64,000 nt of DNA from Aliiglaciecola sp. LCG003 (GTDB taxonomy: Bacteria; Pseudomonadota; Gammaproteobacteria; Enterobacterales; Alteromonadaceae). Every line of letters starts with the position of its first letter. Position 1 is the stretch's first letter. The stretch covers positions 1,488,001-1,552,000 of the forward strand of contig NZ_CP128185.1 of the NCBI RefSeq assembly GCF_030316135.1. The letters run 5' to 3'. Below are positions 17,746-27,074 of the stretch, in pieces. Below the pieces are notes generated by a model that was given only the letters and a program-made list of their open reading frames with translations, made no database searches and was not told where the DNA came from. The position numbers were made by a program, and so were the translations under genes.

Positions 17746-19920
17746 TTATTCGGATAAGGTCATTTCTTCAATTAGATTTTCCGCGCCATCTACTTGTTCC
17801 ATTACCCATAGCATGTAAGGACTTGAAACATGAATTGCACGTTTAAGGGAAGGGTCATAATCCCAATCGCCTATTATCGACTCATAGACTCCATCAAATA
17901 CCAAGCCGACAAATTCGCCTTTGCCATTTAAGGTTGGTGAGCCACTATTACCGCCAGTAATATCTAATGTGCTTAGATAGTTAACTGGGATACTGTCGAT
18001 CTTGTCCATTTTGTATGGGCCATAATTTTTGTCATTAATAGCCTGAATAAGATTTGCAGGCATATCAAATTCTTCATCACCGGGGATATATTTAGCTAAC
18101 ATTCCCTCGAGGGTTGTAAAAGGTGTTGCCATTAATCCATCTTTTGGAGAATAACCTTTAACGTTGCCGTAGGTGATGCGCAAAGAACTGTTAGCATCGG
18201 CATAGACCGGCTGATCCAGTGACGACTTGTAAGCAATAATCGCATCCATATAGGCTGGTTTGGCTTTTAACATTTCACCGGCCAAGTCTTTGGCGTGATT
18301 TTCTGTTGCCATGTCATAGTCATACTGGCTAACTGCAAAGCGAATAAAGGGGTCATCGCTGGCTTTGAATTCATCTACAGATTTATCCATCCAGGCTAAG
18401 CGCACGGCTTCTTCATCTAGGCTGGTATTGCTGTGCATTTTATCCAGTTGCTTACTTACGGCTTGTTCATTAAAGCCTTTGTTCAGATTGAAATATTGAT
18501 CGAATGCGGCAATGCGTTCAGATTTCGGCAACGCGGCATACTGCTTAATGAAATGCAGCAATACTGCTTTATCCACGCTTGGGTCATAGCGTCTATTTAC
18601 TTTTTGCATAGACTGCTTAAAGCGGTTCATGTCGCGCTGCTGGTAACCTGGTTCACGCTGCGAATCGTCTTTGCTATGTTCGTGTGCAAGGCGATAAAGG
18701 CTTTTGGCTACATCCCACATATTGGTGCGGCCCATATAGTTCACCAGTAAATCTCGCTGCTGGTGTTCAAAACTACTCTCAATTAATGTATCTAAAGTGG
18801 CTATTGGACTTGCATACTGTGCTGTTCGTTTTTCATCGGCCTTTATCCAGCTATGCAAATCTTTAGTGAAAGCAATTTTACGTTCGAGCATATCGCCGCG
18901 CTGGTAACTTTCTAGCATCGAGCCATAATTTTTTGCGTAGTTAGCCAGACCGGCAATAGTGCTTTCGTACTTAATCCGAGGATCGCTACCTTTTGGCGCA
19001 ACGGATTTAATGACATCAATATATTCTTCTCTATAACGTTTCGCGGTGGGGTACACCCAAGTAAACTCATTTTCAACTTCTCTTGGAGTCCGATAGCGAT
19101 TAGTGCGTCCTGGGTAGCCAAGCACCATCACGTAATCCCCTTCATCAACACCGCCGACACTAACCTTCAGGTGGGCCTTTGGTGTATAGGGCACATTGTC
19201 CTTCGAAAAGTCGGCAGGGTTGCCGTTCTTATCTACGTAGGCACGATAAAATGACCAATCACCGGTGTGACGAGGCCACATCCAGTTATCCGTATCACCA
19301 CCAAATTTACCTATGCTGGAGGGAGGAGCATAAACTAGACGAACATCACGAATAGCCAGTTGCTTGATCAAAAAATAAGAGGCTCCGCTATGGAAACTGT
19401 ATACTTCACAGCGATAATCTTGCGACGTCTCACACTCTGCAACAAGGCGTTTTTCATTCTCTTCAATAGCGTTGTAATATGCATTACCGCTTAAGCCTGA
19501 CTTAACTGCACCACGAACTTTGTCTGTCACGTCAGTTAAAGATTCAGTCACATAGACTCGACTTCCAGGGGCGGCTGCTACTTCGGCTTTCATGGTTTTT
19601 GCCACAAAGCCGTCTTTTAGCAAGTTATTTTGTTCCGTGGAGTTGTACTGAATAGATCCATAAGCACAGTGGTGATTCGTTACCACCAACCCTTTAGGCG
19701 ATACAAATGAGGCAGTGCATCCGCCCAAACTAATAATGGCATTCATTGGGAATTGGGATAAATTAGTCATTTGCGCAGGATCCAATTGTAAGCCTGCTTG
19801 TTTTAATTCATCGGCGATGGTGTTTAGTTGATGGGGTTGCCACATCCCTTCGTCCGCGGTAGCTTGTAAACCCACTAAAGTTAAAGCCGCAATTAAAGTG
19901 CGGCGCAATATATTACTCAC
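17746..19920 (-). CDS. S46-family dipeptidyl peptidase (DPP7/DPP11 type), exported
   Basis: A periplasmic serine peptidase of 724 aa that removes dipeptides from the N-terminus of oligopeptides. The signal peptide ends near LQATA/DEG (residue 22). The chymotrypsin-like triad is recognisable: His in TNHHCAYG (about 80), Asp in the segment around GKFGGDTDNWMWPRHTGDW (about 225), and Ser in TGGNSGSPTLNGKG (about 650). The specificity-region FDGVYES carries Gly, which I associate with DPP7-like hydrophobic preference rather than the Arg of Asp/Glu-specific DPP11; this is a tentative reading. GTG start with GGGAG upstream. Marine Alteromonadales often carry several S46 genes. Confidence 0.92.
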   Translation of the reverse strand: MSNILRRTLIAALTLVGLQATADEGMWQPHQLNTIADELKQAGLQLDPAQMTNLSQFPMNAIISLGGCTASFVSPKGLVVTNHHCAYGSIQYNSTEQNNLLKDGFVAKTMKAEVAAAPGSRVYVTESLTDVTDKVRGAVKSGLSGNAYYNAIEENEKRLVAECETSQDYRCEVYSFHSGASYFLIKQLAIRDVRLVYAPPSSIGKFGGDTDNWMWPRHTGDWSFYRAYVDKNGNPADFSKDNVPYTPKAHLKVSVGGVDEGDYVMVLGYPGRTNRYRTPREVENEFTWVYPTAKRYREEYIDVIKSVAPKGSDPRIKYESTIAGLANYAKNYGSMLESYQRGDMLERKIAFTKDLHSWIKADEKRTAQYASPIATLDTLIESSFEHQQRDLLVNYMGRTNMWDVAKSLYRLAHEHSKDDSQREPGYQQRDMNRFKQSMQKVNRRYDPSVDKAVLLHFIKQYAALPKSERIAAFDQYFNLNKGFNEQAVSKQLDKMHSNTSLDEEAVRLAWMDKSVDEFKASDDPFIRFAVSQYDYDMATENHAKDLAGEMLKAKPAYMDAIIAYKSSLDQPVYADANSSLRITYGNVKGYSPKDGLMATPFTTLEGMLAKYIPGDEEFDMPANLIQAINDKNYGPYKMDKIDSIPVNYLSTLDITGGNSGSPTLNGKGEFVGLVFDGVYESIIGDWDYDPSLKRAIHVSSPYMLWVMEQVDGAENLIEEMTLSE

Positions 19921-20203
19921 GTTATTTGTCTCCCTAAATAAGGTTTTTAATTATTATTACGTTGTTTCGCAGTCTATCTAACAATTACGGGGCTGTCGCG
20001 CAGACGGGAATTGAATGCCTGCAATTGAGTGTGTGGAATGCTTTACATATATTTCAGGCATTTAATTGTTCCGTTGAGCTACAATCATTATTCTTGGCTG
20101 AGTCAAACAACGTCAGTTGCAAAAAGAAAAGTGATTTCAGCGGTTGTATGTGGTTTAGTAATTGATATAATTTTTAATCCTTATTAAAAGCGATGTCATT
20201 GCC

Positions 20204-21088
20204 GTGAGATTTTTAGTAGCAATTATTGGTGTATTATTTTATGTACAAACTATTAAGGTTTGGGCAGATAATTCCCTTATTGACGGATTAGACTTGTACT
20301 CTGATTCCGCCTTAGTGACTGAAAGTATCAATTCCAAAAGCCGTAATATTTCTACAGGCATAGACACATTGCAGTTGCTCTTCGATAGGCTGTTATTAGA
20401 CGTCAACCTGCTAAATGTGCCTTTCTCCCGTTCGCTGAATTATATTGATAAAGGCCAGTCGGCATGTGTCGTCAGTAAGATTAAAACACCAGAAAGAGAA
20501 ACAAAGTATTTATTTACTCATGCGCTTAACTTCTTCGAAACGCAAAAATTGTATCAGCTAGGTGAACTGCCGCCAATTGCCCCTGAGCTTTTAAATAGCA
20601 GTGGTGAAGTGAAGGATATTCACAGCGTATTGAATGCCATGCCATCTTCCACTATTTTGCTACCAAGAGACTACTCATTTGGTTCTCGTGTCGATATAGA
20701 TTTAGCTAAAGTCAATAAAGAACAAATTATACCTATTGCGAATAGCGATTTTTATGACTCATTTATGAGGATATGGACAGCCAAACGGACCGATTTTGCA
20801 CTCATTTATCCGGTGCGGTTATATAAGCATTTCAAACAAGATAATCCAATAGAAATGCGTAGTTATGATATTGCAACAAATCCGAAATTTGTCACAGGAC
20901 ATATCTTATGCGGTGATAGCCCTAAAGGCAGAGCCTTTATAGATGCAGTTAATCAAGCAATTATAGCCATGTATTCTGAGCCTAGCTTCATAACGGCGCA
21001 TACGAGCTATTTACCGCCGCAAAGTGCTCAGGCTATCTCTGGCATAATACAATCCCACAAAGAACAAATACTCCTGGCAAATCAGTAA
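20204..21088 (+). CDS. Periplasmic substrate-binding-like protein of unknown ligand
   Basis: 294 aa with an N-terminal signal (MRFLVAIIGVLFYVQTIKVWA/D). The fold resembles the family 3 solute-binding proteins seen as stand-alone genes in Alteromonadales: a conserved CVVSKIKTPERE region near residue 90, a hinge region, and a C-terminal GRAFIDAVNQAI helix. No transporter genes are adjacent, so a sensory or scavenging role is as likely as transport. The GTG start at 20204 lacks a clear ribosome site, which leaves the start uncertain, but the signal peptide supports it. Confidence 0.65.
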   Translation: MRFLVAIIGVLFYVQTIKVWADNSLIDGLDLYSDSALVTESINSKSRNISTGIDTLQLLFDRLLLDVNLLNVPFSRSLNYIDKGQSACVVSKIKTPERETKYLFTHALNFFETQKLYQLGELPPIAPELLNSSGEVKDIHSVLNAMPSSTILLPRDYSFGSRVDIDLAKVNKEQIIPIANSDFYDSFMRIWTAKRTDFALIYPVRLYKHFKQDNPIEMRSYDIATNPKFVTGHILCGDSPKGRAFIDAVNQAIIAMYSEPSFITAHTSYLPPQSAQAISGIIQSHKEQILLANQ

Positions 21089-21141
21089 TCAGTTATCCGC
21101 AGTTTTAAGTTTTTTACCACCGTTGAGTGACTTCCTTTATC

Positions 21142-21271
21142 AAGACACCCAACTTAATCGAACTTTATCAAGTCAAAATTTTTACTAAGACACCCAACTT
21201 AACTACGTCGTGATTTGCTTAGTAATTTTTACTAAGACACCCAACTTATTTACGTCCTGATTTGCTTAGAA
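21142..21271 (+). repeat. REP-like repeats upstream of the transposase gene
   Basis: AAGACACCCAACTTA occurs three times: 21142-21156, 21187-21201 and 21234-21248. The last two lie inside a near-perfect 47-bp tandem repeat (21178-21224 and 21225-21271). Each 47-bp unit begins ATTTTTACTAAG and ends near GATTTGCTTAG, so CTAAG/CTTAG can pair into a hairpin. Inverted copies of the same core occur downstream of the transposase. Confidence 0.8.
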
Positions 21272-21324
21272 AGGGGCTTTGTTCTACGCTTGGTTAAGGA
21301 TATAAAACCAATGGATGGTGACTT

Positions 21325-22308
21325 ATGCCGCAGGCGCGTAAAAATCAAATTAGCTTAATCGATACCCCTTATTACCACTGTATATCGCGCTGCGTGCGGC
21401 GTTCATTTTTGTGTGGGACCGATTTATATTCCGGGCAAAGTTATGAGCATCGTAGAGACTGGGTTGAGAAGCGGCTGTTATTCTTGTCCGGCCAATTTGC
21501 CATTGACGTTTGTGCCTATGCTGTAATGAGCAACCATACACATGTTGTCTTGCATGTTGACAGAGATGCGGCGTTAGCTTGGTCAATTGATGAGGTGTTA
21601 AATCGTTACCATAGACTACACAGCGGTACTTTGTTGACGCAGAGATTCGCGAAAGGAGAAGTGCTAAGCCCAAGTGAAAATATTAGCTTGCTTGAAACCG
21701 TCAAGGTGTACCGCGGTCGCTTATACGATATCAGTTGGTTTATGCGAGATCTGAATGAATATATTGCACGTGAAGCTAACAAAGAAGATGGATGTACGGG
21801 GAGGTTCTGGGAGGGGCGCTTTAAATCCCAGGCACTATTGGACGAAGGAGCGATATTGACGTGTATGGCTTATGTAGATTTAAACCCCATTCGCGCCAAG
21901 ATGTCAAAAAGCATCGAGACGGCCAGTCATACTAGTATCCAGAAAAGAATTCACGCACTTAAGCAGGGCAGAGCACAGCCTGCAGCTCTGATGGCCTTCA
22001 CCGGGAATCATAGAAAAAATCTGCCTAAGGGCATTGTTTACCACCTTGAGGATTATTGTGAGCTTTTGAAAATAACCTGTCGTTGTATTCGCGAAAGTAA
22101 TGCGGCTCACCTAGACAGCTATCAGAGTCCCATTCTCGAGCGATTAGGCTTACCTTCAGACCATTGGATGACCTTAACCACTGAATTTGAAAGTCACTTC
22201 TGTTATGCCGTAGGAGCCGAGTCTATGATGCAAAAATTTAAAACTCATACCAGCCATCAGCGATTGCGAGGGATGAGTGCGGCAAGAGCCCTCTTTAACT
22301 GCGCCTAA
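21325..22308 (+). mobile_element. REP-associated tyrosine transposase (RAYT, Y1/HUH family)
   Basis: 327 aa, the long RAYT form common in Alteromonadales and Shewanella. It is a single-strand nuclease of the IS200/IS605-like HUH superfamily. The core shows YHCISRCVRRSF near the N-terminus, the metal-binding His pair in MSNHTHVVLHV (about residues 70-80), and the predicted catalytic Tyr in FMRDLNEYIAREAN followed by GRFWEGRFKSQ. The gene is bracketed by short repeats in opposite orientation (21142-21271 and 22511-22688). This fits RAYTs, which are domesticated and maintain REP sequences rather than moving as an IS. The reading frame is intact. Confidence 0.85.
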
Positions 22309-22727
22309 GCTACCAAATCCAATCTAACCCTTTCAACGTCAGCATCAGGTGGCGTTAATATCACTATGTCTATGTGTTCAGGAAACCCTGTTCCTTCAAC
22401 AAATTTCGCTGTAACAAATCATATATAAGCAGTAATTCACTGGTCTCGCGTCTGAGTATTAGCATGAACACGGTACCTCGAATCTGTTGTGAATTGGTTA
22501 GGGGAGTGTGTTGGATGTCTTTAGTTCTTTCTTTTTTAAGTTGGGTGTCTTTAGTTCTTTTTTAGTTCTTTTTATTCTTAGCATGGACACGTCACCTCGA
22601 GGCTGACTTGTTATTTTTATTTATTTTTTTACTTGCGATGTGTGTCCATCTTTTAATCTTTAATCATCTTTTACAATGGGTGTCTTTACTTCTCTTTCAT
22701 CTTGTCATTAAGCAATTTGACTTTAAA
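22309..22727. repeat. Non-coding region with inverted REP cores and a second repeat family
   Basis: AAGTTGGGTGTCTTTAG (22538-22554), TTGGATGTCTTTAG (22511-22524) and GGGTGTCTTTA (22678-22688) are reverse-strand copies of the core found upstream of the transposase. A second 23-bp repeat starting TTAGCATG and ending ACCTCGA occurs at 22459-22481 and 22578-22600 with 20 of 23 identities. No coding frame is supported here. Confidence 0.75.
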
Positions 22728-22756
22728 ATTGACAGTGTCAATATAAAAGATATCAT
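22728..22756 (+). promoter_or_regulatory. Promoter and palindromic operator of the TetR/OYE/MFS operon
   Basis: ATTGACA G TGTCAAT (22728-22742) is a perfect palindrome with an odd centre. Its left half contains a consensus -35 TTGACA (22729-22734). A -10 TATCAT (22751-22756) lies 16 bp downstream. A repressor on the palindrome would cover the -35. The TetR gene starts 135 bp further on, so autoregulation is the simple inference. Confidence 0.6.
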
Positions 22757-22891
22757 GGGTTATAAGCTTATCTAAACCGATAACCATTTAATTTTATTTT
22801 CGCTGAAATTAAGCTAAATAGTGACTAGGCGCAGCGCTTTGGAATGCTTAATAATAGACTCAATATCAGTTAGTCAAACATCGGAACATCT

Positions 22892-23533
22892 ATGCCAAAG
22901 GTACTGACACCAGAAGAGATTCGCTGCTTTCGCAATCGTATGTGTGATCACGCATTGGCGTCTTTTGGTAAACATGGGGTAGAAGGCATATCTTTGCGGG
23001 GACTGGCTGCAGATTTGAGCTGCAGTCGCACCACGCCGTACAGGTATTTTAAAAATAAGGCCGATATTCTGGCCGCTTTACGCCAGCGTGAGTTTGGATG
23101 CATAGCCGATACCCTTGAAGCCGCGTTAATCCAAGAGCCGGAACCTAGCGAGCAGTTAGAGGTACTATGTCGTGCCTATTTAGATTTTGCCATTCAACAT
23201 CCAGATTCCTACCGGGTAATGTATACCGTTTCACAGCCTGACTCAGGTCAGTATCCCGAATTAGAGGCTGAGATTCTGCGTAGCGGAGAGCCGATGCGTC
23301 AGGTTGTGAATGCTTTGGTGAAAGCTGGAAATATTGCAGGGGATCCAGTCAATATTTGTTACGTGCTATGGGCCGGATTGCACGGCTTAATTTCATTGCA
23401 TTTAGCCCACTTGCTGGGAAACAAACGGGAAATAGAAGAATTGTCCGCAGTGATGATTCGCTCATTGGTACGTTCAGTAAGCACTGAGCCTAGTGATAAA
23501 GCCGCGGCAGAGCGAATAAATACATTCAGTTAA
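22892..23533 (+). CDS. TetR/AcrR-family transcriptional regulator
   Basis: 213 aa. The N-terminal TetR helix-turn-helix reads GISLRGLAADLSCSRTTPYRYFKNKADIL (about residues 31-59). The C-terminal half is a ligand and dimerisation domain of the TetR_C type with an IQHPDSYRVMY segment. It starts a three-gene run with an old yellow enzyme and an MFS transporter; the gap to the next gene is 25 bp. It probably represses this operon through the palindrome at 22728-22742. Confidence 0.93.
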   Translation: MPKVLTPEEIRCFRNRMCDHALASFGKHGVEGISLRGLAADLSCSRTTPYRYFKNKADILAALRQREFGCIADTLEAALIQEPEPSEQLEVLCRAYLDFAIQHPDSYRVMYTVSQPDSGQYPELEAEILRSGEPMRQVVNALVKAGNIAGDPVNICYVLWAGLHGLISLHLAHLLGNKREIEELSAVMIRSLVRSVSTEPSDKAAAERINTFS

Positions 23534-23558
23534 TTTAAAATTTTAGGAAGGTAATAAC

Positions 23559-24662
23559 GTGAGTAAAAATGTAGATGCACTATTTAAACCATTCAGCCAT
23601 AAAAGTTTGTCACTAGCCAATAGAATTGTGATGGCACCTATGACTCGCGAGTTTTCCCCAGGCGGAATACCTACCTCTGAGGTCGCTGACTATTATCGTC
23701 GCCGCGCGGAAGGTGGTACAGGTTTAATTATCACTGAAGGCACAACCATCAACGACCCAGTTGCCACTATGAGTGAGCGAATTCCACAAATTCACGGTGA
23801 ACAGGCATTGGCAGGCTGGGAAAAAGTCGTACAAGCTGTGCATAGAGCAGGCGGAAAGATTATGCCCCAATTATGGCATGTAGGTATGGCACGCTCACCT
23901 AAAAAAGCGCCTTTTCCAGAGCTTGCAAGTGTCGGCCCATCTGGCTTACTTGCCCCAGGTAAACAAGTCGCCGAGCCGATGACAGCAGAACAAATTGAAA
24001 CGGCAATTAGCGGGTTTGCCGCGGCAGCTGCTGATGCCATGCGCATTGGTTTTGACGGAATTGAAATTCATGGCGCGCACGGTTATCTGATTGATCAGTT
24101 TTTCTGGAGTGGCACCAATCAACGCACTGACGAGTGGGGTGGTAGCATGGCTAACCGCAGCCGTTTTGCGGTCGAAATTATTAAAAGGATCCGCGCCGCA
24201 ACATCACCAGATTTTCCAATTGTATTGCGTTATTCACAATGGAAGCAGCAGGATTACAGCGCTAGATTGGCCGAAACTCCACAATTATTAGAAGAGTTTT
24301 TGACACCGCTAAGTGAAGCAGGTGTGGACATTTTCCATTGCTCAACCCGCCGCTACTGGGAAAATGAATTTGACCGTGAAGATCTCAATCTGGCCGGCTG
24401 GACCAAAAAGATCACCGGCAAACCTACCATTACAGTGGGTTCGGTTGGTCTGAACGACGATTTTTTCAGTGCTTTTGCTGGTAAAGGCTCAAGTACTCGG
24501 TCCATCGATGATTTGATTGAACGTATGGATAAGGGTGAGTTCGACCTCGTCGCTGTGGGTCGTGCCCTATTACAAGATCCAAACTGGGCAAACAAAGTTC
24601 GTGATGGTCACATGCAAGAACTTGAGCAATTCTCAGGAGAAGCGCTGACGACCTTGTCCTAA
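23559..24662 (+). CDS. Old yellow enzyme family NADH:flavin oxidoreductase
   Basis: An FMN-dependent ene-reductase of 367 aa, cytoplasmic. Family motifs: LANRIVMAPMTREF at the N-terminus, LWHVGMARS, the substrate-site pair in IEIHGAHGYLIDQFFW, and the C-terminal flavin phosphate site VGRALLQDPNWA. GTG start with AGGAAGG upstream. Following a TetR gene and preceding an MFS pump, it probably reduces an electrophilic or unsaturated compound that also acts as inducer. The true substrate is unknown. Confidence 0.94.
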   Translation: MSKNVDALFKPFSHKSLSLANRIVMAPMTREFSPGGIPTSEVADYYRRRAEGGTGLIITEGTTINDPVATMSERIPQIHGEQALAGWEKVVQAVHRAGGKIMPQLWHVGMARSPKKAPFPELASVGPSGLLAPGKQVAEPMTAEQIETAISGFAAAAADAMRIGFDGIEIHGAHGYLIDQFFWSGTNQRTDEWGGSMANRSRFAVEIIKRIRAATSPDFPIVLRYSQWKQQDYSARLAETPQLLEEFLTPLSEAGVDIFHCSTRRYWENEFDREDLNLAGWTKKITGKPTITVGSVGLNDDFFSAFAGKGSSTRSIDDLIERMDKGEFDLVAVGRALLQDPNWANKVRDGHMQELEQFSGEALTTLS

Positions 24663-24678
24663 GCCAAAACTCCCTAAT

Positions 24679-25869
24679 ATGAGTAATTCCCATGTTGCCA
24701 ATGTTTTAGCGAAGCGCACACTTTTGTTAGCGGCGGCAGCTATCGGGTTTGCCCAAACGGTATTATTCGCCATATTAGCGCCACTTGGCCGAGAAATCGG
24801 CCTGGTAGAAGTGCAAATTGGGGCGATTATCTCTTGTTCATCTCTAACTCTGTTTTTGGTCAGTCCATTATGGGGTAGGGCCAGTGATAACTGGGGTAGA
24901 AGAAAAGTCCTTTTAATCGGCTTGTTTGGGTATTCCGCTGGCACAGTGATGTTTGCCAGCGTGTTTAAGGCAGCCTTGCTCGGTTACCTTATCCCCATCA
25001 CTGCGCTAATCCTGTTAATTGTTACTCGAGTTGCCAATGCAACGGTAATGGCAGCAGTCTCACCATCTGCAAATGCTTACATGGCTGATATCACCAGCAT
25101 AAAAGACCGCGTTAAAGGTATGGGCGCAATTGGTGCTGCAGGCAACATAGGCGCAATATTAGGGCCCGCAATCGGCGGGTTACTGGCTAGTATCAGTCTA
25201 CTTACGCCTTTGTATTTCTCGGTGTTATTAACCCTAGCCGCAGCAATATTAACCCTTTATTCGCTACCCGAGTTGCCAAAGTCCAAAGCAGTAATCAAGC
25301 GGCCGAAATTGAAATACACCGATCCGAGGATCTTTCCGTTAGTGGTAGCCGGGGTATTTTTGTTTATGGGCTTTGCAATTGTGCAACAAACTATCGCGTT
25401 TCGCTTTCAGGATATGTTAGGCCTTGACGGTACCGAGACAGCCAAGATTGTCGGGATCAGCCTGATGTGTTCAGCAGCTGCGGCTCTATTTGCGCAAATG
25501 TTACTGATCCCCCGTTTAGCTGTTCGGCCATTTGTATTGCTTAGAATTTCCATGCCGATGATGATGGTCGCTTTCGCTTTTATGGCGTTAGGCCAAACTC
25601 AAGGAATGTATTTACTGGGCATGTGTATTTTGGGCTTAGGTATGGGTTTAGCTGGTCCGGGTTTTATGGCTGGTGCCTCTGTTGCAGTTTCGTCTGAAGA
25701 GCAAGGCGCAGTAGCTGGAGTAGCGGGCGCGTGCCCGCCACTGGGTTTTACGGTAGGTCCATTATTGGGTACTTATTTATATTCAATCGATGGAACGCTA
25801 CCTTATTGGTTCGCCTTCACCAGCTATGCATTATTGTTTTTATTTACCCTTAAGTTTAAAGATAAGTAA
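24679..25869 (+). CDS. MFS transporter
   Basis: 396 aa with about 12 predicted membrane helices. The signature loop between helices 2 and 3 reads PLWGRASDNWGRRKVLL, and the central duplication and the glycine-rich GLGMGLAGPGFMAG helix are visible. It is most like the drug/metabolite:H+ antiporter branch. It starts 16 bp after the old yellow enzyme gene and is probably the last gene of the TetR-controlled operon. Substrate unknown. Confidence 0.9.
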   Translation: MSNSHVANVLAKRTLLLAAAAIGFAQTVLFAILAPLGREIGLVEVQIGAIISCSSLTLFLVSPLWGRASDNWGRRKVLLIGLFGYSAGTVMFASVFKAALLGYLIPITALILLIVTRVANATVMAAVSPSANAYMADITSIKDRVKGMGAIGAAGNIGAILGPAIGGLLASISLLTPLYFSVLLTLAAAILTLYSLPELPKSKAVIKRPKLKYTDPRIFPLVVAGVFLFMGFAIVQQTIAFRFQDMLGLDGTETAKIVGISLMCSAAAALFAQMLLIPRLAVRPFVLLRISMPMMMVAFAFMALGQTQGMYLLGMCILGLGMGLAGPGFMAGASVAVSSEEQGAVAGVAGACPPLGFTVGPLLGTYLYSIDGTLPYWFAFTSYALLFLFTLKFKDK

Positions 25870-26057
25870 AAGGGTTATAGTGGTTGCTTGTTATCTAATA
25901 TTTTCGATGACTTTATTTCGATTTACTTATTATTTCAGCAAATAAATTAAGCACAATCTGTCACCATCAATATCTTTTGATTTAAAAATTTTTATCGGAA
26001 AGGTAGAACTTATTTGACCAACGGAAAAAATTTCCACATAGTGAGCCGTATCACGAA

Positions 26058-26930
26058 ATGAAGGAAGTAGTTAGAGTGGGCGTAGATGAAATGGATATTC
26101 ATTATCAGTTGATAGAATTACTCGCCTATTGGCAAGGAGCGGTTAATACTACTCATATAGTTAATCATTTTAAGATTAGTCGCCAACAAGCCCAAAAATA
26201 TTTTACTGAGTACCAGCAAAACAACCCAAATAACCTCGTATATGACAAAAGCGCGAAAAGCTTTTTACCCACTAATAATTTTCAATCAAAGGCAATTGAT
26301 GAAGATGTAAACCAATATCTTGAATGGCTTAGTAACTCATCGAATATGCTATCAGCACAGATACAGCCATCTCCCCATTTAAATTCAATAACTTATACCT
26401 CATTAGAGTTGCCTAAAAGGTCGGTGTCTTGCACCGTAATGCGAGGCCTAGTCGCTGCCATTAAGCAACAAAAACGCGTAGATGTGGACTATGTGTCGCT
26501 TGCCAATCCAGATGGAGAAGGTCGGATTATTCAGCCGCACATATTTGTGAGAACAGGATTGCGATGGCACCTTAGAGCATTTGATGAAAAACATAAAGAA
26601 TTTCGCGATTTTGTGCTGAGCCGCTTTCGAGGTGAGCCTGAATTGCTTGATAAGGGCACTCATTGCGCTAAACAAGATAGCGGCTGGAATACCTACATAA
26701 ATATCATTTTAGCCCCTGATCAACGTCTCAATATGAATCAAAAAAGAGTGATTGAGCATGATTATCAAATGCAGAATGGGCAACTTGTCATCAAAACCCG
26801 CGCAGCCCTCGCTCAATATTTATTGCAAGAAATGCAGATAAATATCAAATTTCACGATGCGTATCCAGAGGCCCAACAGCTAGTCTTACTCAATAAAAAT
26901 GACATAAAAGACTGGTTATTTAATAGCTAG
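26058..26930 (+). CDS. WYL-domain transcriptional regulator (BrxR/CapW-like) of the CRISPR-Cas locus
   Basis: 290 aa. The N-terminal winged helix-turn-helix (about 12-75) ends with NNLVYDKSAKSFLPTNNF, which resembles the BrxR/CapW family of defence-system repressors. A WYL domain follows (about 128-195), with VDVDYVSL and the ligand-pocket segment GLRWHLRAFDEKHKEFRDF, then a WCX-type C-terminal domain. It stands directly upstream of cas1 in the same orientation, separated by 144 bp that contain a 25-bp inverted repeat. I infer that it represses cas transcription and is relieved by a nucleic-acid or nucleotide signal. The start is uncertain: ATG 26058 lacks a ribosome site; GTG 26076 (after AAGGA) and ATG 26091 are alternatives. 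Confidence 0.85.
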   Translation: MKEVVRVGVDEMDIHYQLIELLAYWQGAVNTTHIVNHFKISRQQAQKYFTEYQQNNPNNLVYDKSAKSFLPTNNFQSKAIDEDVNQYLEWLSNSSNMLSAQIQPSPHLNSITYTSLELPKRSVSCTVMRGLVAAIKQQKRVDVDYVSLANPDGEGRIIQPHIFVRTGLRWHLRAFDEKHKEFRDFVLSRFRGEPELLDKGTHCAKQDSGWNTYINIILAPDQRLNMNQKRVIEHDYQMQNGQLVIKTRAALAQYLLQEMQINIKFHDAYPEAQQLVLLNKNDIKDWLFNS

Positions 26931-26948
26931 AGCAAGGTAAATTAAGAA

Positions 26949-26973
26949 AACCTGTCAACTTTGTTTACTGGTT
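26949..26973. promoter_or_regulatory. 25-bp inverted repeat upstream of cas1, candidate WYL-regulator operator
   Basis: AACCTGTCAAC (26949-26959) and GTTTACTGGTT (26963-26973) are inverted repeats with 9 of 11 pairs matching around TTT. The right arm runs into TGGTTATATT, which can serve as an extended -10 (TATATT at 26973-26978). No good -35 is visible. The size and symmetry fit a dimeric winged-helix repressor. Confidence 0.55.
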
Positions 26974-27074
26974 ATATTTCAGGCGTTGCGAAGGTAAGCT
27001 GATTAGACCAAAGTAGTGGACATTGAATAACAAAGCATTCACCCAAGTTTGTTTTAAAGGATTTAAATAGACGA

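Noticed and set aside
26023-26035. Short GGAAA/TTTCC inverted repeat upstream of the WYL gene as its operator
   Set aside because: Only 5-bp arms in an A/T run, and no similarity to the 25-bp repeat upstream of cas1. Too weak to claim.
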